The notes: generated from the sequence alone by a model not told the origin. Positions 34,436 through 45,600 are shown, numbered from the stretch's first letter. The stretch: DNA of 64,000 nucleotides from a virus (IMGVR_UViG_3300021425_003324:22417-86416); one strand, 5' to 3'. Numbers and translations are program-made.

Positions 34436-35440
34436 TTATCTACCTTTAAATGTAAGTTTTGGCAAATCTTTTTTTTGAGTTATTTCTGGTTTTTTTGAAC
34501 TTTTTCCTAGTCTTTTCCTTACACTTGACAAAATATCCTCTATTTGTTTTTTAGATAGCTCCATTGATTCGTCATTAAATCTTTCAATTTCTTCATCGAT
34601 TGAAATTCGAATTGGAGAATATTTGCGTTTATCTTGTCCTACGTCTATAATATCAAAATTTTTGTCGTTTGGATAACTTATGTTAATAGGATACGTAGAT
34701 CCAAGTACAACTGTTGCCGTTTTACCTAATGATTTTACTATATGCTGTCCTAGGCTATCACAGCCTAGGAAGTGATCAGCAATTTCAAGGATAGCTGCCC
34801 AAATTCTAATATCTGGTATTTGAGGTTTTGCAACTGGATATTTTTGTTCTATGTCTTGATTAAAAGAGATAGGAATTTCTGACATTATAATAACAGCATA
34901 TTCTTTCCTAAGTTGATTAATTATATCAACAATATTATCTAATTGAAAACTTCTACTAGTTGAATCTATTATGTAATCTTTTCCTACTGTTTCAACTGAC
35001 CTCCCAAATGGTTGAACGACTAACACTTTATCAAAACCTGTAACTTCTTTCACTTCGTCAATTACACTTGCTGCAGATGTTATTTCCTGCTTGTTAAAAT
35101 AAATTTTAGGTACATGTAAGTCTCGTAGCCCTTTTTTGTTGATTTCTATGTCAAATGCTTGTGCAATATTACATTTTTGGTTGTAATATTCCCAAACTCT
35201 ATATGGCTCTGGGCTCACACAAATGCGATCTTTAATAAAATTTTCAAAAAGTCCTTTGTGCCATACATCGTAAGCTTTGTTGTGTAGGATAGGATGACCT
35301 TTAAAAAAATCAGTGCCAGATTCACAAACTATGATAAAATTGTCTTCAGGATTGTCTTTATAATAATTTTCAAAAGCAGGAATACTTGCTAAGGTCCTTC
35401 CTGCTCCTCCGTTGATAAAAAATGCTGTAGATTTACTCAA
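34436..35440 (-). CDS. GT9-like glycosyltransferase
   Basis: A 334-residue GT-B-type protein. The N-terminal FFINGGAGRTLASIPAFENY resembles the start of heptosyltransferase-like (GT9) enzymes, and the C-terminal block DHFLGCDSLGQHIVKSLGK followed by TVVLGSTYPIN is their donor-site signature. The Lys/Ser/Pro-rich end (about 305-334) is an unusual tail. The start is TTG with AGAGGT before it, since no in-frame ATG exists near; an exact TATAAATA box lies 23 bases upstream. It begins the long minus-strand cassette that runs through carbamoyltransferase, SGNH and oxygenase genes. Donor sugar and acceptor are unknown. Confidence 0.78.
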   Translation of the reverse strand: MSKSTAFFINGGAGRTLASIPAFENYYKDNPEDNFIIVCESGTDFFKGHPILHNKAYDVWHKGLFENFIKDRICVSPEPYRVWEYYNQKCNIAQAFDIEINKKGLRDLHVPKIYFNKQEITSAASVIDEVKEVTGFDKVLVVQPFGRSVETVGKDYIIDSTSRSFQLDNIVDIINQLRKEYAVIIMSEIPISFNQDIEQKYPVAKPQIPDIRIWAAILEIADHFLGCDSLGQHIVKSLGKTATVVLGSTYPINISYPNDKNFDIIDVGQDKRKYSPIRISIDEEIERFNDESMELSKKQIEDILSSVRKRLGKSSKKPEITQKKDLPKLTFKGR

Positions 35441-35462
35441 ATTACCTCTTATAATTAAAAAT

Positions 35463-35470
35463 TATTTATA
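35463..35470 (-). promoter_or_regulatory. Exact T4-type late promoter TATAAATA
   Basis: The minus strand reads TATAAATA, an exact match to the T4 late consensus, with AT-rich flanks, about 22 bases upstream of the GT9-like TTG start. It probably drives the modification cassette from 35440 leftwards. Confidence 0.65.
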
Positions 35471-35493
35471 ATTTTGTAATTTGATAGCAACTA

Positions 35494-36210
35494 TTATAGA
35501 ATTATTGGTCCTTCACCATCCGGTGGTATTTCAGATGCTGGATCAATTGGTTCCATTTTATAAGCAAATTTTACAGGTATACCGGCTGCTTGCATTACAT
35601 TTGGCCAGTCTCTCAATCGCTGACGATAAACTGTAAATTTGTCTTTTAAGCTCTGCGGCATATCATCAGTTACTTCAGCATCACTATTTTTTAATAAACT
35701 TGCTCGTTTAGCTCTAAGATCGTCCCATGTTAGTTCTCTATCAAGCTCAGTTCCAAAGATTGCCCAATCTGTTGATCTTACTTGGAATGTAACATTATCG
35801 TTTTCGTCTACATGCAGAGTCTGTGGATCCCATATATCTCTAGCTACCAATGGAGTTTGATATGTAAAAGTACGGTACCCAGGCACTTCAACCACTCCAG
35901 GAGGTATAACTTCACTTGTATAATCTTCCTCAGCTTCATCAATAACAGGTCCCATTAATTGTCCTATCATTGGATTAGCTATGCAATCTACTTCTACATA
36001 TCTACAATTTAGAGGTAACGGTCTTCCGTCATTTTTCTCTAACTGGGTTAATGGTCCTGCTCCTTGTTTTCCTGTATCATTATCTATTATTAAGAACAAT
36101 TTATCAGGTCCATCATAGGTACATGTTCTTGTTTTACCTTGGCTAAAAGAATGATCAATACAATATTCATTTGGTAATGCTAATTCCCAATCTAGTTCAA
36201 CCATTGCCAT
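35494..36210 (-). CDS. Tail-fibre assembly or chaperone-like protein (Phage_tail_APC-type C-terminus)
   Basis: A 238-residue protein. The C-terminal part has LTWDDLRAKRASLLKNSDAE and FTVYRQRLRDWPNVMQAAG (about 160-215), the W-x-x-x-R...LLxxSD...Y-R-x-x-LRDWP pattern of phage tail assembly chaperones. The N-terminal half is a beta-rich unknown domain with MVELDWELALPNEYCIDHSF. Such proteins often help fibres trimerise and lie beside fibre genes, here directly downstream of the cysteine-rich triplet. It has a TGGAGAA Shine-Dalgarno. It may also be a virion component in its own right. Confidence 0.72.
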   Translation of the reverse strand: MAMVELDWELALPNEYCIDHSFSQGKTRTCTYDGPDKLFLIIDNDTGKQGAGPLTQLEKNDGRPLPLNCRYVEVDCIANPMIGQLMGPVIDEAEEDYTSEVIPPGVVEVPGYRTFTYQTPLVARDIWDPQTLHVDENDNVTFQVRSTDWAIFGTELDRELTWDDLRAKRASLLKNSDAEVTDDMPQSLKDKFTVYRQRLRDWPNVMQAAGIPVKFAYKMEPIDPASEIPPDGEGPIIL

Positions 36211-36223
36211 AAAATTTTCTCCA

Positions 36224-37036
36224 TTAAAAATATGTTACTTTAACTAAACCGCCACCGCCGGTGCCACCTTGACCACAACAACGGCCACAATAGTTTGAAG
36301 TTGCACTTTGTCCACCAGCTCCATAAGGAACAGTCCAACAACCACATCTTATCCAACAGTAATTTGAATTTTGTTCGTACAATCCATTACTTAAATTCGG
36401 TGCACCTGTGCTATGTCCAATATGTTTCCAGCAATGACAAGTACCGCCAGGATACTGAAAAGCAGCTTGTCCTTGAAAATTACCTTCATGTGTGTACATT
36501 GCCCAATCACCATCTGCACTAGTTCCTACACACCCAGGTCTAATACAATAAGGCATGGTCGAAAAACACCCATCTGTCCAATCTGTATTTGCATATCCTT
36601 GTCCTCCTCCACATGCACACAAATTACTTAAATTATATCCATTTACATAACTTGTACACCCATTACAGGCTGTGCATTCTCTACTAAGACAGCGATAAAC
36701 TCCTGCAGCACAAACTGTGTATGTACAACCTGGAGTTGACCTAATACTCTTGCTCACATATGATCCACCACCAGATGGCTTTGTATGATGACATCTATCA
36801 CAACTACAGGCTCCGTTACCGTTGCCTCCTGCTCCCCACAACTCCCAATTTAATTGACAAACACTGCCTGGAACTGTCCATAGACAACAACAGCCCGGAC
36901 TACACCTATCCGGAGTTCCATAAAACCATTTTGTTGAGTATGTAGATCTAACTCCACTTGATAAGTGTGATGTATCAATAGATTTATCTAAAACTTGATC
37001 ACCATGTAAACGTTTGTAACTCCTGTATGATGCCAT
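36224..37036 (-). CDS. Cysteine/glycine-rich putative adhesin, paralogue 1
   Basis: A 270-residue protein with 27 cysteines, about 10 percent. Order: N-terminal SYRSYKRLHGDQVLD segment, CSPGCCCLWTVPG (about 45-57), a strand WELWGAGGNG characteristic of glycine-rich phage adhesin domains, CSCDRCHH, the unit YTVCAAGVYRCLSREC, NGYNLSNLCACGG, WIRCGCWTVPYGAGG and a final CCGQGGTGGGGLVKVTYF. No signal peptide or membrane segment. The glycine-rich scaffold suggests a receptor-binding tip like that of gp38-type adhesins; the cysteines could bind metal or form disulfides outside the cell. Copies 2 and 3 follow upstream. Confidence 0.82.
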   Translation of the reverse strand: MASYRSYKRLHGDQVLDKSIDTSHLSSGVRSTYSTKWFYGTPDRCSPGCCCLWTVPGSVCQLNWELWGAGGNGNGACSCDRCHHTKPSGGGSYVSKSIRSTPGCTYTVCAAGVYRCLSRECTACNGCTSYVNGYNLSNLCACGGGQGYANTDWTDGCFSTMPYCIRPGCVGTSADGDWAMYTHEGNFQGQAAFQYPGGTCHCWKHIGHSTGAPNLSNGLYEQNSNYCWIRCGCWTVPYGAGGQSATSNYCGRCCGQGGTGGGGLVKVTYF

Positions 37037-37046
37037 AATATATATC

Positions 37047-37832
37047 CTAAATGTACATTACTTTTACTAATCCACCACCGCCAGTGCCGCCTTGCCCACA
37101 ACAACTACTGCCGCAAAAAGTATTCAAGGCACGCTGACCACCAGTTCCATATGGTACTGCAAAATAACCACATCTAATCCAGCATTGTCTTACTCCTCCA
37201 GAAGAATAACCACCAATTTTTGGAGCTTGGCCTTGATGTATTTCTTGTGGATGACAATGACAATAATCGCTTGCAGTAGACCAGCCTGGTCGGTGTGTAG
37301 CTATGGTCATGTCATTACCATTATGAGTTGGTCCAAAACAATAATTATTTACTCCAAAACATCCAGCATTCCACGCTGTGTTAGCCCTTGCTCTATCACC
37401 GCCGCAAGCACAAAAATTACTAAGGTTGTATCCGTTTACATAAGTTGTGCATCCGTTGTAGTATGCTTCGCATTCTCTACTAAGACAGCGATATACTCCA
37501 GCAGCACATACTGAGTATTGACACCCTTGTACTGTGCTAATTGTTTTTGCAGAGTATGTACCTCCCATTGCAGCCTGGAAATGATGACATCTATTACAAC
37601 TGCATGCACCAGCACCATTACCACCTGCACCCCATAATTCCCACTGTAATCTTTGTACCTGTGTAGGTACAGTCCATAAACAGCAGCAACCTGGAGAACA
37701 AAAACCTAATAAACCATAAAACCATTTTACACCAAATGTGTGTAATGTAGTGTCATTAAATTTATTATCTGCTATAGTTTCATCGTAAAATTGATCACCA
37801 TTTACTTTTTTATAACTTGCATATGTTGCCAT
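37047..37832 (-). CDS. Cysteine/glycine-rich putative adhesin, paralogue 2
   Basis: A 261-residue paralogue with about 23 cysteines. It conserves CSPGCCCLWTVP, LQWELWGAGGNG, CSCNRCHH, YSVCAAGVYRCLSREC, GYNLSNFCACGG, CWIRCGYFAVPYGTGGQ and CCGQGGTGGGGLVKVMYI. The central region from about 150 to 210 (NNYCFGPTHNGNDM onward) differs most from paralogues 1 and 3, as expected for a variable host-recognition loop. It is separated from the flanking copies by 7-10 bases and has GAGGATATT before the ATG. Confidence 0.82.
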   Translation of the reverse strand: MATYASYKKVNGDQFYDETIADNKFNDTTLHTFGVKWFYGLLGFCSPGCCCLWTVPTQVQRLQWELWGAGGNGAGACSCNRCHHFQAAMGGTYSAKTISTVQGCQYSVCAAGVYRCLSRECEAYYNGCTTYVNGYNLSNFCACGGDRARANTAWNAGCFGVNNYCFGPTHNGNDMTIATHRPGWSTASDYCHCHPQEIHQGQAPKIGGYSSGGVRQCWIRCGYFAVPYGTGGQRALNTFCGSSCCGQGGTGGGGLVKVMYI

Positions 37833-37839
37833 AATATCC

Positions 37840-38622
37840 TCATGTAAAAGTAATTTTTACTGCTCCTGGCCCACCTGTTCCGCCTTGACCACAACAACTA
37901 GAACCACAGTATGTTGATTGAGCATTCTGACCTCCATGTCCTGGAGGTGCGATCCAACAACCGCATCTAATCCAACACACTGCAAGGGCGTGTGCAACTG
38001 TACCTCCTAAGAACGGTGCCGGGGTTGGTCTAGTATATTGATGATGGCAATGACAATTAAAAATTCCGCCAAACATACCTACATGATTTCCAAATCCAAA
38101 ATCACCTCCATTATTTCCCGGACTCAAACAACAGCTCCAGCAGCTAAGACAATAATTTGTCCAATCTGTGTTAGCTATTGCATAGTGACCTCCTATAGCA
38201 CAAAAATTACTAAGATTGTAACCGTTTACATAAGTTGTGCATCCGTTAGCAAGTCCTGTACATTCTCTGCTAAGACATCTGTAAACACCGCCTGCGCATA
38301 CAGTGTATTGGCATCCTGGCACTGTGTCTATCATTTTTGTGTTAAAATATCCACCACCGGCTCCGTGATAATGATGACATCTATCACAACTACAGGCACC
38401 AGTTCCGTTTCCACCTGCTCCCCACATTTCCCAGTAAACACGACGGGTACAGCCAGGAACAGTCCATAAACAGCAGCATCCAGGACTGCATCTACAATGA
38501 TTTCCTGTAACCCATTTTACACAATATCTGTGTCTAGCATCAGGTCCTAATTTTTCATTTGTAACAGTTCCGTCTATAAATTGTTCGGTTTTAATTTTTT
38601 TATAGCTCTCGTAAGTTGCCAT
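37840..38622 (-). CDS. Cysteine/glycine-rich putative adhesin, paralogue 3
   Basis: A 260-residue paralogue with about 26 cysteines. It conserves CSPGCCCLWTVPG, VYWEMWGAGGNG, CSCDRCHHYHGAGGG, YTVCAGGVYRCLSREC, NGYNLSNFCAIGG, CWIRCGCWIAPPGHGGQ and CCGQGGTGGPGAVKITF. Its variable centre has a cluster YCLSCWSCCLSPG not seen in the others. The ATG overlaps the stop of the 208-aa gene; GGAGG lies about 17 bases upstream, a long spacing. First of the triplet in transcription order. Confidence 0.82.
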   Translation of the reverse strand: MATYESYKKIKTEQFIDGTVTNEKLGPDARHRYCVKWVTGNHCRCSPGCCCLWTVPGCTRRVYWEMWGAGGNGTGACSCDRCHHYHGAGGGYFNTKMIDTVPGCQYTVCAGGVYRCLSRECTGLANGCTTYVNGYNLSNFCAIGGHYAIANTDWTNYCLSCWSCCLSPGNNGGDFGFGNHVGMFGGIFNCHCHHQYTRPTPAPFLGGTVAHALAVCWIRCGCWIAPPGHGGQNAQSTYCGSSCCGQGGTGGPGAVKITFT

Positions 38623-39248
38623 TATACTGTTATAATCCTCCAGCCGTAGGTAGAATTGCTGTAAACAATGTCAAATGCTGCATTTACAGTATCTACTTGC
38701 ATGTCTGCATTGTCTCCCATTATAACTTCTCCGTTCCGCACTAAAACTAAAGGATTTGTATCAAAAGTACCAGCTACATCAAAAAATCTTATAGTGTCTC
38801 CCATTGCAGGACTTAATGGAAGTGTTGCAGCAATAAATCCTGCCGTTGTATTTACAAAATATGCTTGCCAGGATTCTGCAGTAAATCCACCCACTTTAAC
38901 TGAATAAAGATATTTAACGCTTTCCCATCTTAAATTTGTAGAACCATCAGTAACTATTGCTTGCGTGTCTGTACCATCTTGTGGCGGTAAAATATATGTT
39001 GTATCTTGTGCAGTCTCACTTGGTTGGAATGCTGTAAAACCGCCACTAGTTGCATTAAATTTTAATGCCAAATTATCATTAATATTAAATTCCGAGTCTG
39101 TTGACACAGTCCCTGCTGAATCACCTACTACTAATCCAAGTGATGTAAACTCAATTTTAGTTGGAGAATCTGGAACGCTCATTATCCTTTGCGACATATG
39201 AACTAGTGAGTTGTTAATAGGATATTTTCCAACTGTAATTCTTCTCAT
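38622..39248 (-). CDS. Short tail-fibre-like protein
   Basis: A 208-residue fibre protein. The N-terminal 25 residues are unique, followed by beta-rich repeats (FTSLGLVVGDSAGTVS; ALKFNATSGGFTAFQPSE) and TTYILPPQDGTD, a common fibre linker. The C-terminal 100 residues form the widely shared tip domain with a GDTIRFFDVAGTFDTNPLVL core and a final YGWRII strand. It precedes the cysteine-rich triplet and may share a spike with it. Start has AAGGAAG. Confidence 0.82.
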   Translation of the reverse strand: MRRITVGKYPINNSLVHMSQRIMSVPDSPTKIEFTSLGLVVGDSAGTVSTDSEFNINDNLALKFNATSGGFTAFQPSETAQDTTYILPPQDGTDTQAIVTDGSTNLRWESVKYLYSVKVGGFTAESWQAYFVNTTAGFIAATLPLSPAMGDTIRFFDVAGTFDTNPLVLVRNGEVIMGDNADMQVDTVNAAFDIVYSNSTYGWRIITV

Positions 39249-39260
39249 TAATCTTCCTTT

Positions 39261-39581
39261 TTATAGCGTTGTTGTCTCTATTCCATAAACAAATGCTGTA
39301 ACATTTGCTGCATCTGCTCTAACAATAATTTGTTTGTCTGCATTAACTACAATTCCTGTTCTTTCTATGCTACCTGATGGTAATAATTCTACATTAAATT
39401 CTAAGTATTCAGCAGTCGTAGGACTTGCTGTATCTGAAATTGCAATGTTACAAAACACACTTGCAGATCCTCTGTTACATAAGTTTACAGTTATAACTGA
39501 AAATGTTGTTTCTGGTACAACATACAATGATGTGTCTACACCTGCAGTTAACTCTGCATTTCCTAAAATTCCTGTTGCCAT
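39261..39581 (-). CDS. Small beta-sandwich structural protein
   Basis: A 106-residue protein with an alternating strand pattern (TTFSVITVNLCNRGSASVFC, then NVELLPSGSIERTGIVVN, then KQIIVRADAANVTAFVYG). A second 106-residue protein at 53544-53864 has the same length and strand layout, each placed at the head of a block with a giant fibre-like gene. It has GGAGAA and a late-promoter-like element upstream. Likely a virion decoration or fibre-attachment protein. Confidence 0.7.
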   Translation of the reverse strand: MATGILGNAELTAGVDTSLYVVPETTFSVITVNLCNRGSASVFCNIAISDTASPTTAEYLEFNVELLPSGSIERTGIVVNADKQIIVRADAANVTAFVYGIETTTL

Positions 39582-39597
39582 TAATATTTCTCCAATG

Positions 39598-39605
39598 TAT
39601 TTATC
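39598..39605 (-). promoter_or_regulatory. Late-promoter-like element GATAAATA
   Basis: GATAAATACATTGGAG on the minus strand has the promoter box directly followed by a Shine-Dalgarno (TTGGAGAA) for the ATG at 39581. It overlaps the 3' end of the giant fibre gene. Confidence 0.55.
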
Positions 39606-42600
39606 TTAAAAAGTAATTGAGCGCTAATGGTATACCTGTCACACCTCCAAGGAAGTTTGCAGTTGCGTTAAATTGTATACTTGCACCAGTTACTGTTGAA
39701 ATTAAATTTGTACTTATAAATATGTCACCTGCAGTTAACGAGTTAACATTAAGTGAAGCACCACCTCCACCAATTTGAGCTTCGATATAAGCTTTTATTG
39801 CTCTTTGCGTTGGTATCACTGAATCACTATCTGCAGTCATAAACGGATCTGTTGAAAATTCACTTACTGTTGCAGAACTTCCACCGAGAGTAACTTCACC
39901 TAAACTTAATTCTTGTAATCCTGCAATATTAAATGCGTCTGCATTTAGAGTAGCAATACCTGTTGATTGTTCTACATTAAATAGATTACCTACCCTAAAG
40001 TTTCCATCTTGATCAGTGGCAGTAAAAAATACTCTACCGCCAGCAGATTCAACAGTTTCGTATTGTTGATTTGGATCTTGGAAAGGTACTCCTGGATAAT
40101 TTGTACTCGCAAAATTACCAGTTCCTATATCTAAGAAGTCATGTCCTGTTAGACGCACCTGTGAATATCTTATTCTCATATTCAAAGCGGTTTTATCTGG
40201 GGGAGGACTAGTACTAGGCATTCCTGGTGATAAGTTTAAAAATCCAGTATAACCTCCATCATTTGCTCCTAGGAATGTTACAACATTTACTAATTTAAAC
40301 ACATCATTTGGTAAATGATCAAACACTACGTTTGAACCTGCTACTGGCACATCAGACATTCTTCTAACAGCAACAAAAATTCCACTTTGATCAAATTCTG
40401 CATATCCATTTGATTCAGTTGCGCTGATATTTCCACTAGCTGCTTCATACCCTATACCTCTGTTTGTGAATGTTGGATTAGCTAAAACTCCGCTACCTGT
40501 TTTAACGGTATAAGTTACGTCATAGATATTGTTAGGATCTGTTACGGTTAAAGTCGGTACGCTTGTGTACCCACTTCCAGGTTCTACTATTCTTATTGCA
40601 AATATTTTTTCATTTGCAATACTAGGGCGAGCAAATGCTTGCATGCCTAATGTCATCCTAACTACATGAGTTTGTACATCTGATCCTTTTAATATCCACA
40701 CAGGCTCTAAATCTGGATTACCAAAACCTAAAGCATTATATCCATTATTGCCTGCTTGTGCAACAACTGAACGTAATTCCCAATTTGCACAATCTATAGA
40801 AGTTCTAATATTTTCGCCTTGCAAGTTATCTATTACAACAAATTGTCCTTGGGCATATTTTATGTCCTTAGAAACTCCTAAAGTAGAACCATCTGCTGGC
40901 AAATCTACAAGCGTCCAACTTTCTCCTCTATCTAATGAATAAATTAGATCATTTTGATCTTGCGATACAACTGCAAATCTGTTTGCGCCAAATGTAATAG
41001 CACTCCAATTCCTTACAATTGGAGCTAATAATTCATCTGTAAGTAAGACTTTTGTCCATAAACTTGGATTTTGATATTCTGCATATGCAATTGTATTACT
41101 GTCGTCTAAAGCAACTACTAAGCGATTGGCTCCAAACGTAATTCCTACCCAACCGGTCTGATCAGGCAAAGCATTTGCATATTGGGTCCAAGTATTACCT
41201 TCGTCGTCTGAGACTAAAACATCTCTTGATCCTTTAAACATTAAGTAAAACTTGCCTTGACCGTATGTAATGTATGGTTCGCTATCGTAAGCATTTGGTA
41301 ATGCTACAGCACCCCAATTAACATTATCATATGATTGGAATACTTGATTTTGAGATGTGCTCTGAGTTACAATCACAGTTGAACTTACTGCAATATCGCT
41401 AGATCCGTCATATAAAATAGCATTCGCAATTTTTGCTGGTCCTGATTGTCCACTTCCTCCAACAGATAAATTTGTCCATGTTGTACCGTCTGTGCTTTTT
41501 TCTATGCTTGTGCTTGAGTTACCGACTGCGATAAAATCTCCGCTGCAACCAAACCCTTCTTGATCAAATTCTAAAATTGCACCAGTAGTGCTATCACATG
41601 CAGAAGCAATTATTTCTAAATCATTCAGTGGTGTCATTCCGCCTAATTGATCCCCTGGGATAGTTATACTGTCACCTGTTACATAGTTTGCACCACCATT
41701 AGTTACTGCGACTATATACTTACTACCTACCCTGTTAACTGTAAAAGTTGCTCCTGCTCCTATGTCTGAAACAACTAATCCTTGGGTTGGGTTTACATAT
41801 TCTATGCTCGTGTAACACCATGTAATGTCTGTTGTATCCTGCGATGCGCTTAAAGCTGTTGCAGTTGTACTAAACGGAGGTGCTGAAATTGTTATTTTAG
41901 GTTCAATCTGATATACCGAACTTGCATTAGGTGCGGCAATAGGTGTACCTGGATTTAAATGTTCCCAACCAGGTGTTGTTTCATCATTTTTAACCACAGT
42001 TGCAGTTTTGCTTCCCGAATTATATGTATCAATGATAGCATATTGGCCTACACCTGTTCCTCCAGTAATAAAAATTCTCATTTGTTTGCCGGAATATGCT
42101 GTATCAGGATTACCGTCTGTCGCTGCTAGCGTTAAACTTGTTAATGTTCCAGTTTGAGCGGTATTTGAAACAATTAAGTAACCACTACCGCCAAATTGTT
42201 CTTCGTCACCTGTTAAATCAGTAATCTCTACCCTATTGACAGCCCTGTCTCTAAATTCATCTGTATATGTAGATGCATTTATGCCTGCACCAAAAACATT
42301 TATCACAGCTTCTGTATAAGCTTCTCCTGCATGTGAAAATTCTACATTAATTATTTCGTCACCTGTTACGTTGACATTTGAAATGTCAGCGTTAAATTGA
42401 AATCTATTGTCAACTACAGCAGTTACGGGTGTTTCATCAGGGTCTACACCTTCTGCAACAGATCCAAACTTGCCATAACTGTTGTTACCATTAGTAGCTC
42501 TAATTCTGCCACCGTTTTCTGCCAAGTATCCTATGTGTGAATAGTATGTAAACACAGATACAAGCTCTGCCCTACCATTATTTGTTATCCAAGCTCCAAT

Positions 42601-45600
42601 ACCGTCACTAATAACCTGGGTAAAATCATTTGAAACGATTGAATCATTACCGCCGTTATGTAATGCACCATCTATCTTTTGTCCTATTGCAGCATGTCCA
42701 AATGTTGTTAAATTTTGCACATACGGTGATCTAGTTGTTATCCATACAGATTCGTCATCTGGTCCCCAACCTGGGTCTAAAGATGCATAAGCTCCTGCTG
42801 TTGGTCTCTGTGTTCCTAATAAATTTCCAGCATCAAGATCTCCGTCTAATCCGTCTACAGTCTGTAAGCGTAATCCGGTTGCATTCCTTAGATAGTACAT
42901 ATCTTCTTCTTTAGAACCTAACACACTGTTCACATAATATCTTGCACTTAATTTTGATTTGTAGTATGCAGGTAAATTAAATGTAAAATCGTACTGACGT
43001 AAAACACTGTTTGTAGCAAATCTTCTCTCCCATTGTTGCGGATACACTAAATCCCATCTCATGCCATGGATTATACTTTTTAAATCTCTTGTACATAGTG
43101 TTCTGTTGTATTCGTAAGCAGTTCGGATCGCTAAATTTAAACCTGTGTAATCATTAGCAAATTCTACAGGACTATTAGTAGGATCAATAAGCCTAATTTT
43201 AGTTGCACTTACAATTCTACCAATAGTGTATGTAGCTGAAAAATCAAAGGTAAATGTGTCTGGAAACACAAATTCATCAGTATTAGTTATAATAACTTCC
43301 ATTCCTACTTCTAACCATTGCGTAGTAGCTAATGTCATTGTGTTGTCTGATGCGGTTATGTCAGTAATTACATCTGCATGATAATTATCAACTTTGTTTA
43401 AAACGTCTGCAACAATAAATTCTTTATTTAAATCTAATATCCTACTATTTGCATACAAATCTTTTTCAGCAGTTTGTCGGTTGTTTCCTTCTGGGTTAAA
43501 ACCAAAAATTATATCATTAACAAAGTCTATAGTGTAATCTATTTGATCTTTCGCTGCTTGTTCAGAAACTATGTTTTTTGCCAAAATTCTAACATATTCA
43601 TTTGCAGCAATAGTAGCTTCTTTTTGATATCCGGATACTTTTGCTGAAGGTAGTCTTGCATAACTGTAAGCTGCAACTATTGAAGCAAAATTTGTATCTA
43701 AACACCAATCATATATAGCAGCATCTAATATCAAACCTATGTCTCTTGAACATTTTGCATGGTTAAAATCAAATCCACTGTATACAGTTGTAATATCTTG
43801 TAAAGCAGTGTTGATATGAGCAGTTTTTAGTGTACCATTAATGGTATTTACTGCTGTTACAAGATCGGTACTCAACCAATTAGTGTCTGGTTGTAGTGCT
43901 GCAGGAACTGTTGTCGGATCATTTGCAGTTATAGAGTCAGTAATTATAGCTCGTAGTACATCAATTTTACTATCTTCTGTTGCGCCTGCAACTGAACCAG
44001 TGTAAGGTTGATTTCCACCGCCTAGTGTATTTTGGAAAGCTTGTTTGACATTTGTAGCTAAACTTGTATATAATTGTACACTTGCTGCTCGTTCTGCTGA
44101 TGTGCCGTATACTGATTCACCAGTTATATTGTTATATAATGCTCTAACAACATTTAAAGTTGCAATATTACATCCGCCTCCGTCTGGTGTTTGATCATAA
44201 TTTATGTCAAATGCCCAAGATTCTAATGTTCTTGCTAAATCTTGTTTACATTTTGTTTGTAATGCAGTACTTAGTTGTTGCCAATACGAGTTTGCATTTG
44301 CAGTAAAATCTACAATATAATCTCGATTATTTATAATTTGAAGTCTAGCGTATTCTCGGGTTGTTACTCCGCCTGGAATGCTATAATAGGATACAGCAGG
44401 AGCACTAGCATCGCCATTATTAAATATAGTAGTTAAATTATTTTGACTAGCAGTAACTAGAACGGTTGCTCCGTATGAATCTGGATTGTTTTGGGCCACA
44501 TAATCTGCATTTATTTCACTAGCAATTACTCCTACGCCAAATAGTTCCTGTTGGGCTTGTTCTTGCTTTACAACACTTGATTGTGCTCTGTTGTATGCAT
44601 ATCCAGTGTATATACCCCAAAAATTTGTTTGAAGAGATGAGTCTAACATGAATGCCTCATGTATATATCCTAAATCTCTTCTACAATATTCTCCTCTATA
44701 TGTAAAACTTCCAAATTTACTGATTATAAAATCAATAGTTTGTTCTTGGATACTAATATAATTGCTTTCTAAATTATAAGCATCTGTTTGTAATGCGGAT
44801 GCTGCAGCACTATAATCTGGATAAGTGATAGCAGGTAAATTATTTTTGTCAGTAACAATAGTAATGAAAGTATTCATCAATGTAAAAATTGTATTACTTA
44901 CAGTACCATTAGCTGAATTTATAGTAATAATTTGTGATATTTCAGTTTGATACGGATTTATAATTGTATTGTTTATAGCTACATTTTGTAAAACTGATTG
45001 TAAATAGCTGTAGGCATCTAATGTAGCAGTCAACTCACTTGTATTAATTTGCAAAGCATTACCTGTTACTCCGCCATAATATGCTAAGGCTGCATTTATC
45101 GTTTGCCAATTTCCACCGTAAACTAAATCATAGCAAACTGCATCAATTACGTAACCAACATCTTGTAAACACTTTGTTCTGCTATAGGCTAATCCAGGAT
45201 ATTGAGCATCTATAAAACCTCTAATTTCTCTTTTAATGAAATCTCTATTTAAGAAAAGATTTTCTTTTGCGTATCCATAAACAGGCTCAGCTAGCAAATA
45301 TGTAGCAGGAAAAACTGCCTCAGTTTTTCTTCCAATTCCGTGATCAATAAATCTTTTAATTACTCTTGCTAGTTTTGTAGTTGCTAAAGCTGTACTAGGA
45401 CTACCTATTGGCCAATCTATTAATTGAGATTCATTATTTCCTAATTCTGCATTAACTGTTATCCCTTGACTAATATCTCCTAAAATATTTTCTAAATGAT
45501 CTAAAGCAGCATATGTATATTTTATATCAGTTACCGGCGTTAATCCATTTTCAACTTTCCTTGGATACACAGTAACTGACCTTAATTCGTCTCCCATAAC

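Noticed and set aside
34436-35440. Two alternative functions for the GT9-like gene, for example an ADP-ribosyl or nucleotide-binding enzyme
   Set aside because: The donor-site block GCDSLGQHIVKSLGK and the GT-B layout fit a glycosyltransferase better.
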